Positions 1 through 5,681 are shown, numbered from the stretch's first letter. The stretch is 7,373 nt of DNA from Treponema sp. (GCA_031266095.1 JAISBR010000094.1:1-7373); one strand, 5' to 3'. Notes: generated from the letters alone by a model not told the origin. Translations and numbers: made by a program.

Positions 1-1029
1 GGAAAGCGCGATTTTTCGGATGAACGCTATGTTCTCAGGCCCATTGCCGCTTTTTATCCGGCAGGCATCCTCCCCAAACGCGACGGCAAGAACATAATGG
101 AGGGAATGCTCGATACCCCAGTGGGCCCGGACACTGGTGCCAAACACGACCGGGTCGGCGGGGAGGCTTGAGATATAGTACCGCAGTTCGGTTGAGACCG
201 TCTCGCCAACCGTACGGATGGATTCAACCACGCCTATGGATTTGATGGTCTTCCAGGCCGGATGGGCGGCAATGAGCCAGGAAACATCATCGGTTACGGC
301 ATAGTTCCGCCGTTCCCGCCGCCCGTGATCGACCTCAAAGGTGCTGCTGGTCTTAACCAGGGGGTCCGGGCAGGCAAAATCAATGCCGGCAAAGTACGTT
401 TTAACATCGTAAGAGAGTGTTTCCTGATTCTCCTTGAGAGAGAACACGTAATCGGCTCCCGCATCGACTAGCTGGTTGGCTATTTTATACGGGCAGCCCA
501 TGGCGTCTATGGTCACAATGCACCCCTTGAGAGCTATCATCTCCAGCAAGGTCGGTATCGCCGTGATTTCATTACTCTTTTCCCCGGTTTTTACCGGGGC
601 AAATACCAGCCGGTTCTCGGTAGCCCAGGCGCTCACCAGGTGGATGGCTTTGCTCTCCTTTCGGGTATTGAAACTTCCCCGGACGGTCTTCCCGTCTATA
701 GCGATGACTTCCCGTTCCTTGTCCCGTTTTATCGCCCGTACCCAGGCCATAAAACAGCGTTCGATCTCCCGGGGGTCGAGGCGGTTAAATACCCGCCGGT
801 ATACATCGTGCGGGGGAATGCCGTTTTTCAGGGGGAGAAACTGTTTCAGCCAGGCTGCTTTGGTTGTTCCGTACAGTTCGATGTCTTCCCAGCCTTTGGC
901 GAAGGCCATAACGGCCAGTAAGGTAATGACAATGACTTCGATGAGAGGGTAGCATTTCTTCCGCTCGATCCGCGGGTCTTTAATGCTGTTAAAAAAGCCG
1001 ATTATGGGCGGTACGGTTTCGGGGATCAT
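1..1029 (-). CDS. ISAs1-family DDE transposase, 3' end missing
   Basis: 343 codons are visible, with no internal stop, before the frame leaves the window; the family is usually about 370-380 residues, so roughly 30-40 residues are missing. The start ATG (1029-1027) has a GGAGG ribosome binding site 5 bases upstream. The N-terminal part (about residues 10-90) matches the family's helical leader (IKDPR, then GWEDIELYG and HDVYRRVF). The catalytic core follows: first Asp in AIDGKTVRGS (D112), second Asp in VTIDAMGC (D175), and the Glu in AHWGIEHSLH (E307). The usual Gln after DAMGC is Pro here. All three presumed metal-binding acidic residues are present, so the protein may be active if its C-terminus is intact. 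It would catalyse cut-and-paste or copy movement of the element. Confidence 0.93.
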   Translation of the reverse strand, partial: MIPETVPPIIGFFNSIKDPRIERKKCYPLIEVIVITLLAVMAFAKGWEDIELYGTTKAAWLKQFLPLKNGIPPHDVYRRVFNRLDPREIERCFMAWVRAIKRDKEREVIAIDGKTVRGSFNTRKESKAIHLVSAWATENRLVFAPVKTGEKSNEITAIPTLLEMIALKGCIVTIDAMGCPYKIANQLVDAGADYVFSLKENQETLSYDVKTYFAGIDFACPDPLVKTSSTFEVDHGRRERRNYAVTDDVSWLIAAHPAWKTIKSIGVVESIRTVGETVSTELRYYISSLPADPVVFGTSVRAHWGIEHSLHYVLAVAFGEDACRIKSGNGPENIAFIRKIALS

Positions 1030-1063
1030 AAGTGCCTCCAACCTCACCTCTATCGGCTTTTTT
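991..1063. repeat. 12-bp inverted repeat around the transposase start
   Basis: AAAAAAGCCGAT (991-1002) and ATCGGCTTTTTT (1052-1063) are perfect reverse complements separated by 49 bases. The loop holds the transposase ATG (1027-1029) and its GGAGG. In a transposase transcript this would fold the translation start into a long stem-loop. On the plus strand the right arm ends in seven T residues, so the same repeat could act as a weak terminator for transcripts leaving the element toward lar. Either role is inferred; the repeat itself is directly visible. Confidence 0.6.
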
Positions 1064-1109
1064 TATCGCTTCTTTACCTCTTTTTTAATGCGCTTGCCCT
1101 GGGTGAGGT
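1041..1109. repeat. 8-bp inverted repeat spanning the IS end
   Basis: ACCTCACC (1041-1048) and GGTGAGGT (1102-1109) are perfect reverse complements. The inner copy lies directly upstream of the transposase ribosome binding site. The outer copy lies just past the proposed IS end at 1101. A transcript entering from outside could pair these arms, while one starting inside the element could not. Chance is possible for 8 bp. Confidence 0.4.
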
Positions 1110-1120
1110 AATTCGTTCTC

Positions 1121-1149
1121 TTGACAAAACCGGTCAGAATCGGTATACC
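1121..1149 (+). promoter_or_regulatory. Sigma70-type promoter of the lar operon
   Basis: A perfect -35 box TTGACA (1121-1126) is followed by a 17-base spacer and a -10 box TATACC (1144-1149, four of six consensus bases). Transcription would start near 1156, giving a leader of about 85 bases before larE. The promoter lies outside the proposed IS end, so it belongs to the operon rather than to the element. No other comparable promoter is seen before larE. Confidence 0.7.
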
Positions 1150-1152
1150 GAT
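1139..1152. promoter_or_regulatory. Palindromic operator candidate over the lar -10 box
   Basis: ATCGGTATACCGAT is a perfect 14-bp palindrome that covers the whole -10 hexamer. Its position suits a dimeric repressor that blocks RNA polymerase. A further small palindrome, ACCGGT (1129-1134), lies in the spacer. No regulator gene is in the window, so the protein is unknown; a nickel-, lactate- or cofactor-responsive repressor would make sense for this operon, but that is inference. Confidence 0.5.
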
Positions 1153-1155
1153 AAA

Positions 1156-1241
1156 ACAGGGTATGAAGCCCTGTGCCTTAATCCCGTGAAGGGAAATCCC
1201 GAAGATGAACTTCTCATATTTTTCTCAGGTGGTTGTGTACT
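1156..1241 (+). promoter_or_regulatory. lar 5' leader with two small hairpins
   Basis: After the presumed transcription start, ACAGGG (1156-1161) can pair with CCCTGT (1169-1174) around a 7-base loop, and TCCC (1182-1185) with GGGA (1191-1194) around a 5-base loop; a second TCCC (1197-1200) competes for the GGGA. No T-run follows, so this is not a Rho-independent attenuator as written. I do not recognise a known riboswitch class. The leader ends in AGGTGG (1227-1232), the likely larE ribosome binding site. Confidence 0.35.
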
Positions 1242-2108
1242 ATGGAAGATCCGGGCAGGATAGATATGCAAAGGCAGGCCGGGTTGGCTGTGGATTGTAC
1301 CCCGGAAGAAAAGTACGAACGCCTGCTCACTCTGATCGCGGAGCGGAAGAGCGCGGCGGTAGCTTTCTCGGGCGGGGTGGATAGCTCTTTTCTCTGTCAC
1401 GCCGCGGTAACGGCCCTGGGGAACCGGGCCGTTGCCTTCACCGTGGTTTCCCCCATGCTTCCCAGGCATGAGCTGAACTGTGCCGCCGATATTGCCCGGC
1501 AGACCGGAATTGAACATGTGTTCATTGAAAATCACAAGATTGAAGAAGAAGTCGCGGTAAATTCCAGAGAGCGGTGTTATTTCTGCAAGAAAAGGGAATT
1601 CGGCCGTATCCGGGAAGAAGCTCTGAAACGGGGGATTAACACCGTGCTGGACGGCTCCAACCGGGATGACCTGTCCGATTATCGGCCCGGGCTCAAAGCC
1701 CTGGAGGAGCTTGGAATATGCAGCCCTCTCAGGGATGCGGGGCTTACGAAGGCTGAGATCAGAGAGCTTTCACGGCGTTTCGCCCTGCCCACCTGGGACA
1801 AGCCGGCTTTCGCGTGCCTGGCTTCCCGTATCCCTTATGGGGAACGTATAGACCGGGACAGGCTTGCCAGAGTGGAAAAGGCGGAGGATTATCTCAGGGA
1901 TCTCGGCTTCAGGCAGTTCCGCGTGCGATCCCACGGGGACATTGCGCGGATTGAGGCCGCACCTGTGGAACGGCGGCGTTTCTTCGATGAAACCCTGCTG
2001 GATCAGATTTCCCAAGCCTTCAAGTCCTACGGTTTTTTATTTGTCGCCATGGAGCTTGAAGGTTATGCTATGGGAAATCTGAATCGGGTCTTCAAGGATA
2101 AACAGTGA
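1242..2108 (+). CDS. larE: LarE, ATP-dependent sulfur insertase for the nickel-pincer cofactor
   Basis: LarE adenylates the carboxylates of pyridinium-3,5-biscarboxylic acid mononucleotide and replaces them with thiocarboxylates, the second step of nickel-pincer nucleotide synthesis, in the cytoplasm. The 288-residue product has the PP-loop SGGVDSS at residues 43-49, DGSNRDDLSDYRPGLKA at about 137-153 and the family motif CLASRIPYG at 192-200. C112 and C115 (CYFC) and C192 are all present. The Lactobacillus plantarum enzyme keeps only the last of these and gives up that sulfur, whereas three-cysteine LarE proteins such as that of Thermotoga maritima bind a [4Fe-4S] cluster; this protein should belong to the latter type. 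The ATG at 1242 is preferred: AGGTGG lies 9 bases upstream, while a TTG at 1233 abuts it. An ATG at 1266 is also possible. The stop overlaps the larB start by four bases. Confidence 0.95.
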   Translation: MEDPGRIDMQRQAGLAVDCTPEEKYERLLTLIAERKSAAVAFSGGVDSSFLCHAAVTALGNRAVAFTVVSPMLPRHELNCAADIARQTGIEHVFIENHKIEEEVAVNSRERCYFCKKREFGRIREEALKRGINTVLDGSNRDDLSDYRPGLKALEELGICSPLRDAGLTKAEIRELSRRFALPTWDKPAFACLASRIPYGERIDRDRLARVEKAEDYLRDLGFRQFRVRSHGDIARIEAAPVERRRFFDETLLDQISQAFKSYGFLFVAMELEGYAMGNLNRVFKDKQ

Positions 2109-2854
2109 GCATATCGGAAGCCATGGAACCGTTAGGTACATCTCTCCAAAATGACGCTCTTGCCTTCGCGTTTCTCGATACCCGGCGGGCAGAGCGGACC
2201 GGGTATCCGGAAGCGGTATTCTGCCTGGGAAAGACCGTAGATCAGGCCGAGGCCATCATGGTCAGTATGCGGGAACAGTCCCTCCCCGTGCTGGGGACCA
2301 GGGCCGGGCCCGCCCTGGCTGAACGCATAATCCGCCGTTTTCCCGAGGCGGTATACGATACAATTGCCCGGACTCTTACTATAGGCAGCGTCCTGCCGCC
2401 TGAAGAGCGGAAGGGTCTTGTGGCGGTAGCGGCGGCCGGGACTTCGGATCTTCCGGCCGCGAAAGAGGCGGCCAACACGGCCGCGTTTTTGGGGAGCAAT
2501 ACGCTGTTGATAGCCGATGTGGGCGTGGCCGGGATACACCGGCTATTCGCCCGGCTCCCCGATATCAGGAAGGCGGGGACCATCGTGGCCGTGGCGGGCA
2601 TGGAAGGCGCCCTGGCCTCGGTCATCGCCGGACTGGTCGCCGTACCGGTGATCGCCGTACCCACGAGCGTGGGATACGGAGCCGCTTTCGGGGGGCTTTC
2701 CGCCCTCCTGGGCATGCTCAATTCGTGTTCCCCCGGAATTTCGGTGGTGAATATAGACAATGGTTTCGGCGCCGGTTATCAGGCGAACCTGATCAACCGT
2801 ATATGGGCTGAGCGCGTATGTGGCGAAACAACGGAACGCTGTTCCGAACAGTAA
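2105..2854 (+). CDS. larB: LarB, pyridinium-3,5-biscarboxylic acid mononucleotide synthase
   Basis: LarB carboxylates and hydrolyses nicotinic acid adenine dinucleotide to give the biscarboxylated mononucleotide used by LarE. The product is 249 residues, the normal family length. The C-terminal half, related to the PurE carboxylase fold, is strongly conserved: AGTSDLP (111-117), DVGVAGIHRL (138-147), AGMEGALASV (164-173), VPTSVGYGA (185-193), LNSC (205-208) and VNIDNGFGAGY (215-225). C208 is probably the cysteine that forms the covalent adduct with the pyridine ring in studied LarB. The GTG start overlaps the larE stop (GTGA) and has AAGGA 6 bases upstream, pointing to translational coupling. 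An in-frame ATG at 2123 has no comparable ribosome binding site. Confidence 0.95.
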   Translation: MSISEAMEPLGTSLQNDALAFAFLDTRRAERTGYPEAVFCLGKTVDQAEAIMVSMREQSLPVLGTRAGPALAERIIRRFPEAVYDTIARTLTIGSVLPPEERKGLVAVAAAGTSDLPAAKEAANTAAFLGSNTLLIADVGVAGIHRLFARLPDIRKAGTIVAVAGMEGALASVIAGLVAVPVIAVPTSVGYGAAFGGLSALLGMLNSCSPGISVVNIDNGFGAGYQANLINRIWAERVCGETTERCSEQ

Positions 2855-2875
2855 ACTAAACTATGGAGGTATCCT

Positions 2876-3904
2876 ATGCACATGGCTGACGCGCTGATTT
2901 CTCCTCTGGTGGGAGGCGCCGCCTGGGCCGTAAGCGCCGCTTCGGTGGCTTACGCGGCAGCGAACATAAAAAGTGAATGGGGTGAAAAGAAGGTTCCCCT
3001 CATGGCCGTCTCGGCCTCTTTTGTGTTTGCGGCTCAGATGATAAATTTTACTATTCCCGGTACCGGTTCAAGCGGTCACATCGGAGGCGGTATCTTGCTT
3101 GCCGGACTGTTAGGGCCCTGGCCGGCGCTGCTCGCGATAACGGCGGTACTAGCAATTCAGTGCCTGTTCTTTGCCGACGGCGGACTCCTGGCCCTGGGAT
3201 GCAACATCTTCAATATGGGGGTGATTCCCTGCCTTGTGGTATACCCGCTTATTTTTAGACCGCTCCTGAAAAACAGGCTTTCCGCAGGAATGATAAGCGC
3301 CGCCTCAATACTGGCGGCGGTGGTAGGCCTGCAGCTTGGCGCGTTTGGCGTGGTGGTGGAAACCCAGCTTTCAGGCGTTACCGCTCTGCCGTTTTCGGTC
3401 TTTGTGCTGCTCATGCAGCCCATACACCTGGCTATCGGCATCGTAGAGGGCATTATTACCGCGGCGGTTTTGAGTTTTGTGTATGCCCTGCGGCCCGAGA
3501 TTCCGCAAAGCAGTATCAAAGGAGGCGCTATTGCGGCCGGGACTTCCATCAAGAAAGTATTGGTGTGCCTCGCCGTGATCACCATTATCACCGGCGGCCT
3601 CCTTTCCCTTTTCGCCTCCGCTTATCCTGACGGCCTTGAGTGGGCCATGGGAAAGACCCTGAACGCGGCAGGTGAAGCCGGTGAGCTGGAGGCCGCAGGT
3701 CCGGTGTTCCGCCGCGCCGGGGCCATCCAGGAAGCCACGGCGTTTATGCCTGATTACGGTTTTCCCGCCGCTGAAGGAGATGAAGGTTCCGCCGCGGGGA
3801 TTACGGTGGCGGGTATCCTGGGCTCTATCCTTACCTGTATGCTCGCCGGAGGAACGGGTTACCTTATCTACCGGATTAAGAAGAACCGGCTCAAGGCCGC
3901 ATAG
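2876..3904 (+). CDS. larMN: LarMN, nickel-binding membrane component of an ECF transporter (CbiM/NikM-NikN fusion)
   Basis: This is the substrate-specific membrane subunit of a nickel (or cobalt) uptake system. It starts MHMADALISP: in NikM proteins the free N-terminus and His2 bind the metal, so the ATG at 2876 must be the true start; GGAGGT lies 5 bases upstream. A second expected metal ligand is H68 in SGHIGGG (66-72). Residues 1-205 form the multi-helix CbiM/NikM part. Residues about 226-335 are a fused NikN-type module: a membrane helix, an outer loop with PDGLEWA (251-257) and MPDYGFP (291-297), and a second helix ending in a basic tail. The 342-residue length fits such fusions. It lies 21 bases after larB. 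Nickel rather than cobalt is inferred from the NPN genes in the same operon. Confidence 0.92.
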   Translation: MHMADALISPLVGGAAWAVSAASVAYAAANIKSEWGEKKVPLMAVSASFVFAAQMINFTIPGTGSSGHIGGGILLAGLLGPWPALLAITAVLAIQCLFFADGGLLALGCNIFNMGVIPCLVVYPLIFRPLLKNRLSAGMISAASILAAVVGLQLGAFGVVVETQLSGVTALPFSVFVLLMQPIHLAIGIVEGIITAAVLSFVYALRPEIPQSSIKGGAIAAGTSIKKVLVCLAVITIITGGLLSLFASAYPDGLEWAMGKTLNAAGEAGELEAAGPVFRRAGAIQEATAFMPDYGFPAAEGDEGSAAGITVAGILGSILTCMLAGGTGYLIYRIKKNRLKAA

Positions 3905-3907
3905 CGG

Positions 3908-3950
3908 CCTGCTGTGCCGGCAGGTTTTCACGTCACTGAAAAACAGCAGG
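3908..3950 (+). promoter_or_regulatory. Composite stem-loop between larMN and larQ
   Basis: CCTGCTGT (3908-3915) pairs perfectly with ACAGCAGG (3943-3950). Inside, TTTTCA (3925-3930) pairs with TGAAAA (3937-3942), directly abutting the outer right arm, around the 6-base loop CGTCAC. A 9-base bulge (3916-3924) remains on the left side. CCTGC (3908-3912) could instead pair with GCAGG (3920-3924), giving an alternative fold. The structure ends exactly where the larQ ribosome binding site begins, so it could protect the upstream mRNA or tune larQ translation. It has no T-run and is not a terminator. Confidence 0.5.
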
Positions 3951-3957
3951 GGGAGGT
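3951..3957 (+). promoter_or_regulatory. Ribosome binding site that fixes the larQ start
   Basis: GGGAGGT is a near-perfect Shine-Dalgarno sequence. The in-frame GTG at 3962 follows the GGAGG by 5 bases and is the best start. The longer reading frame from a GTG at 3914 has no ribosome binding site and would begin inside the stem-loop. Confidence 0.7.
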
Positions 3958-3961
3958 GGTC

Positions 3962-4846
3962 GTGCCGGGTATACAAAAACTGGGAGAACTCTACGCTTTG
4001 GAACGGCTTTCCGGGGGGGGCAGTGTTATTCACCGCCTGCACCCCGGCGTGAAGATACTTACGACCGTGTGCTATATGGTTACGGTGATCTCTTTTGACC
4101 GGTATGCGCTGCGACCGCTCCTCCCTTTCCTTTTTTATCCCAGTATCCTCATCGCCCTGGGGGAACTCCCGCCGGCGCTCCTCTGCCGCCGGGCCGCCCT
4201 TGCCCTGCCGTTCTGTCTCTTTACGGGGATTTCCAACTGCGTCTTTGAGCGGGACGCCGCCGTGTATATGGGCTCCCTCGGGGTGAGTTTTGGATTTATA
4301 TCGCTCTGTACGCTGGTACTGCGTACCCTGCTCTGTGTCGCGGCGGTGTTGATACTCATCGCGACAACCCCCTGGCCCCGGCTTTCCTCCCAGCTCAGGC
4401 GTTTTCGCGTCCCCGGCATCTTCATGACCGTTTTCGAGTTGTGTTACCGGTATATTGCCGTGCTGCTCGCCGAGGCCCATTCCATGTACATCGCCTACCT
4501 TTTGAGGAGCAGCCGCGGCGCGAAAGGCGTCGCCATACACCACATGGGCAGCTTTGTGGGCTGCCTCTTCCTCCGGGCCGCGGACCGGGCCGAGCGCGTC
4601 TACTCAGCCATGCAATGCCGGGCGTATGGCTCGGAACGCTCCCCGGATTTGCTAAAACAAGTAAGCGGCTGCTCATTCAAAACTGAAGTTTTGCAAGAGC
4701 CTCGTTTGTATGCCGGAAATTGCCGCTCCCTCACAGCGGCGGACGCGCTGTTTCCCGCGCTGACCGTTCCGCTCTGCGTCCTCTGCCGGTTTCTGGACCT
4801 TCCCGCCGCGCTGGGGCATTTGATAGGCAGGGTACTGCCATCATAG
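3962..4846 (+). CDS. larQ: LarQ, ECF transporter transmembrane coupling subunit (CbiQ family)
   Basis: This T-component couples ATP hydrolysis by LarO to metal uptake through LarMN in the cytoplasmic membrane. The 294-residue product has the CbiQ N-terminal signature RLHPGVKIL (25-33), then hydrophobic segments at about 32-45, 53-67, 79-92 and 108-134. The cytoplasmic region contains LRSSRGAKG (about 181-189) and AERVYSAMQCRAYG (210-223), the latter being the Ala-x-x-Arg-Gly-like coupling motif that contacts the ATPase; the Gly of that motif is Ala here. A last hydrophobic segment lies at about 260-279. The length is somewhat above the usual 230-280, partly because of about 25 extra residues after the coupling motif, in a locally AT-rich stretch. 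An 8-G run lies near the start. Its stop is two bases before the proposed larO start. Confidence 0.88.
   Translation: MPGIQKLGELYALERLSGGGSVIHRLHPGVKILTTVCYMVTVISFDRYALRPLLPFLFYPSILIALGELPPALLCRRAALALPFCLFTGISNCVFERDAAVYMGSLGVSFGFISLCTLVLRTLLCVAAVLILIATTPWPRLSSQLRRFRVPGIFMTVFELCYRYIAVLLAEAHSMYIAYLLRSSRGAKGVAIHHMGSFVGCLFLRAADRAERVYSAMQCRAYGSERSPDLLKQVSGCSFKTEVLQEPRLYAGNCRSLTAADALFPALTVPLCVLCRFLDLPAALGHLIGRVLPS
4013..4020 (+). repeat. Homopolymer run of eight G in larQ
   Basis: Eight consecutive G encode parts of Ser-Gly-Gly-Gly-Ser at residues 17-21 of LarQ, just before the conserved RLHPG motif. Gain or loss of one base would shift the frame and abolish LarQ. Such runs are prone to slippage and to sequencing error. 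Confidence 0.6.
4650..4712 (+). repeat. AT-rich palindromic island inside larQ, possible in-frame repeat insertion
   Basis: Within otherwise GC-rich larQ, this stretch is markedly AT-rich and contains a perfect stem, CAAAAC (4678-4683) with GTTTTG (4688-4693) around a TGAA loop. It encodes the extra residues LKQVSGCSFKTEVLQEPRLY after the coupling motif, which I do not expect in a CbiQ protein. It resembles small palindromic elements that insert in frame into genes, as known in Rickettsia. The outer borders are approximate, and no second copy is in the window to prove it is a dispersed repeat. Confidence 0.35.
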
Positions 4847-4848
4847 CG

Positions 4849-5577
4849 TTGCGGGACGTTTCAGCCGCTTACGGCGGCAATACGGAAACGGTCAGGGGCA
4901 TAAGTTTTACCGTTGGGGAAGGGGAGGCCGTCGCTGTTCTGGGCGCCAATGGCGCGGGAAAGACGAGTCTCTTCCTCGCTATGGTGGGAGTACTGCTCAT
5001 CGCCAGGGGGAGTATCACCGTTGACGGGGTGGAATTGCGGCCTGAATCGGATACACCGGGGGGCAAGCGGCAGGCGGCGTCGATTCGGGAAGAACTCCGC
5101 CGGCGGGTAGGACTGGTATTTCAAAATCCGGACGATCAGCTTTTTATGCCCCGAATCGATGACGATCTCGCCTTCGGCCCCCGAAACCTGGGGCTTGATA
5201 CGGCGGAAATCTCCCGCCGGACCGAAGCGGCTTTGACGGCCCTGGGAATACCCCATCTCCGTTCCCGGTCTCCCTGGCGGCTTTCCGGTGGAGAGAAACG
5301 GCTTGCCGCCATAGCGGCGGTCCTGACCATGGAACCGGCCGTGATGCTCCTGGACGAGCCCACCGCGTTTCTGGATCCCCGTTCCCGCCGGACCCTGCAA
5401 TCGGCGCTCAAGGGACTCCCCCATACCAAACTGATCGCCACACACGACCTCCCCTTTGCCGCGGAACTCTGCTCCGGGGCCGTCCTTCTCAAAGACGGGG
5501 CGCTCCGCGCGCAGGGACCAATCGAACAACTGCTCAATGACACGGCCCTGATGGAAGAATGCGGACTGGACGGTTGA
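4849..5577 (+). CDS. larO: LarO, ECF transporter ATPase (CbiO family)
   Basis: This cytoplasmic ABC ATPase powers nickel uptake with LarQ and LarMN. With a TTG start at 4849 the product is 242 residues. It has Walker A GANGAGKT (32-39), Q-loop VFQNPDDQLF (90-99) in the form typical of CbiO/EcfA proteins, signature LSGGEKR (145-151), Walker B VMLLDEP (165-171) and switch His199, so it should be active. The start is uncertain: the homology begins at IIALRDVSAAY, coded from 4840, where there is ATC ATA GCG TTG and no ATG or GTG. The TTG sits two bases after the larQ stop, which suits reinitiation; the weak AGGG at 4829-4832 fits an unusual ATC start at 4840 better. An ATG at 4720 would add about 43 residues encoded inside larQ and is unlikely. 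Confidence 0.9.
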   Translation: MRDVSAAYGGNTETVRGISFTVGEGEAVAVLGANGAGKTSLFLAMVGVLLIARGSITVDGVELRPESDTPGGKRQAASIREELRRRVGLVFQNPDDQLFMPRIDDDLAFGPRNLGLDTAEISRRTEAALTALGIPHLRSRSPWRLSGGEKRLAAIAAVLTMEPAVMLLDEPTAFLDPRSRRTLQSALKGLPHTKLIATHDLPFAAELCSGAVLLKDGALRAQGPIEQLLNDTALMEECGLDG

Positions 5578-5593
5578 ACGCGGCGCTGCCGGG

Positions 5594-5644
5594 CATATAA
5601 CAATACCGACCGCGGCTTACAGGGCCGGCGCATATAAAGATACC
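5594..5644 (+). repeat. Imperfect 15-bp direct repeat after larO
   Basis: GCATATAACAATACC (5594-5608) and GCATATAAAGATACC (5630-5644) agree at 13 of 15 positions and lie 36 bases apart. A further GATACC follows at 5665-5670. No coding sequence covers this stretch. The meaning is unknown. Confidence 0.45.
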
Positions 5645-5670
5645 TCGCCGGCAGCGGGGTATTAGATACC
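5624..5670. terminator. Overlapping hairpins at the larO / small-gene convergent junction
   Basis: Three competing stems are visible: GCCGGCG (5624-5630) with CGCCGGC (5646-5652); ATACCTCGC (5640-5648) with GCGGGGTAT (5654-5662), nine pairs including one G-T and a 5-base loop; and GGTAT (5658-5662) with ATACC (5666-5670). The plus-strand tail TTTGTGTT after 5670 is only weakly U-rich, and the minus-strand side has TCTTTATA. A bidirectional terminator between convergent genes is the natural guess, but the U-tracts are poor. Confidence 0.4.
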
Positions 5671-5681
5671 TTTGTGTTACC

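Larger units (their letters stand above)
1..1101 (-). mobile_element. ISAs1-family insertion sequence, truncated by the left window edge
   Basis: The element is called from its transposase, which fills 1-1029. Its upstream end is most likely at 1101: read on the minus strand the sequence there begins CAGGGCAAGCGCATT, and ISAs1-family terminal repeats commonly begin CAGGG (from memory of the family). The other end lies outside the window, so neither the matching terminal repeat nor the 8-10 bp target duplication can be checked; if the end is right, the duplicated target would start with GGTGAGGT at 1102. The element stops about 20 bases short of the -35 box of the lar promoter and is transcribed away from it. 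It may be one of several copies in the genome. Confidence 0.7.

Noticed and set aside
476..952. Plus-strand open frames within the transposase region
   Set aside because: The minus frame across 1-1029 is a clear ISAs1 transposase with all catalytic residues; the plus frames are shadows.
1153..1210. Cobalamin or NiCo riboswitch in the lar leader
   Set aside because: AACAGGG and GTGAA-like words recall a cobalamin riboswitch, but the conserved GCCACTG element is absent, the leader is too short, and no four-way junction of the NiCo type can be drawn.
1134..1535. Minus-strand open frame over the lar promoter and the larE start
   Set aside because: It covers the promoter and the conserved LarE PP-loop region on the opposite strand and shows no recognisable protein features.
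3914..3961. Upstream GTG start for larQ at 3914
   Set aside because: No ribosome binding site, and the added residues lie in the stem-loop; the GTG at 3962 has GGGAGGT at ideal spacing.
3371..4543. Long open frame on the minus strand opposite larMN and larQ (390 codons)
   Set aside because: It lies wholly opposite two well-recognised genes, is rich in Arg/Gly/His without any motif, and has no ribosome binding site. It is a GC-rich shadow.
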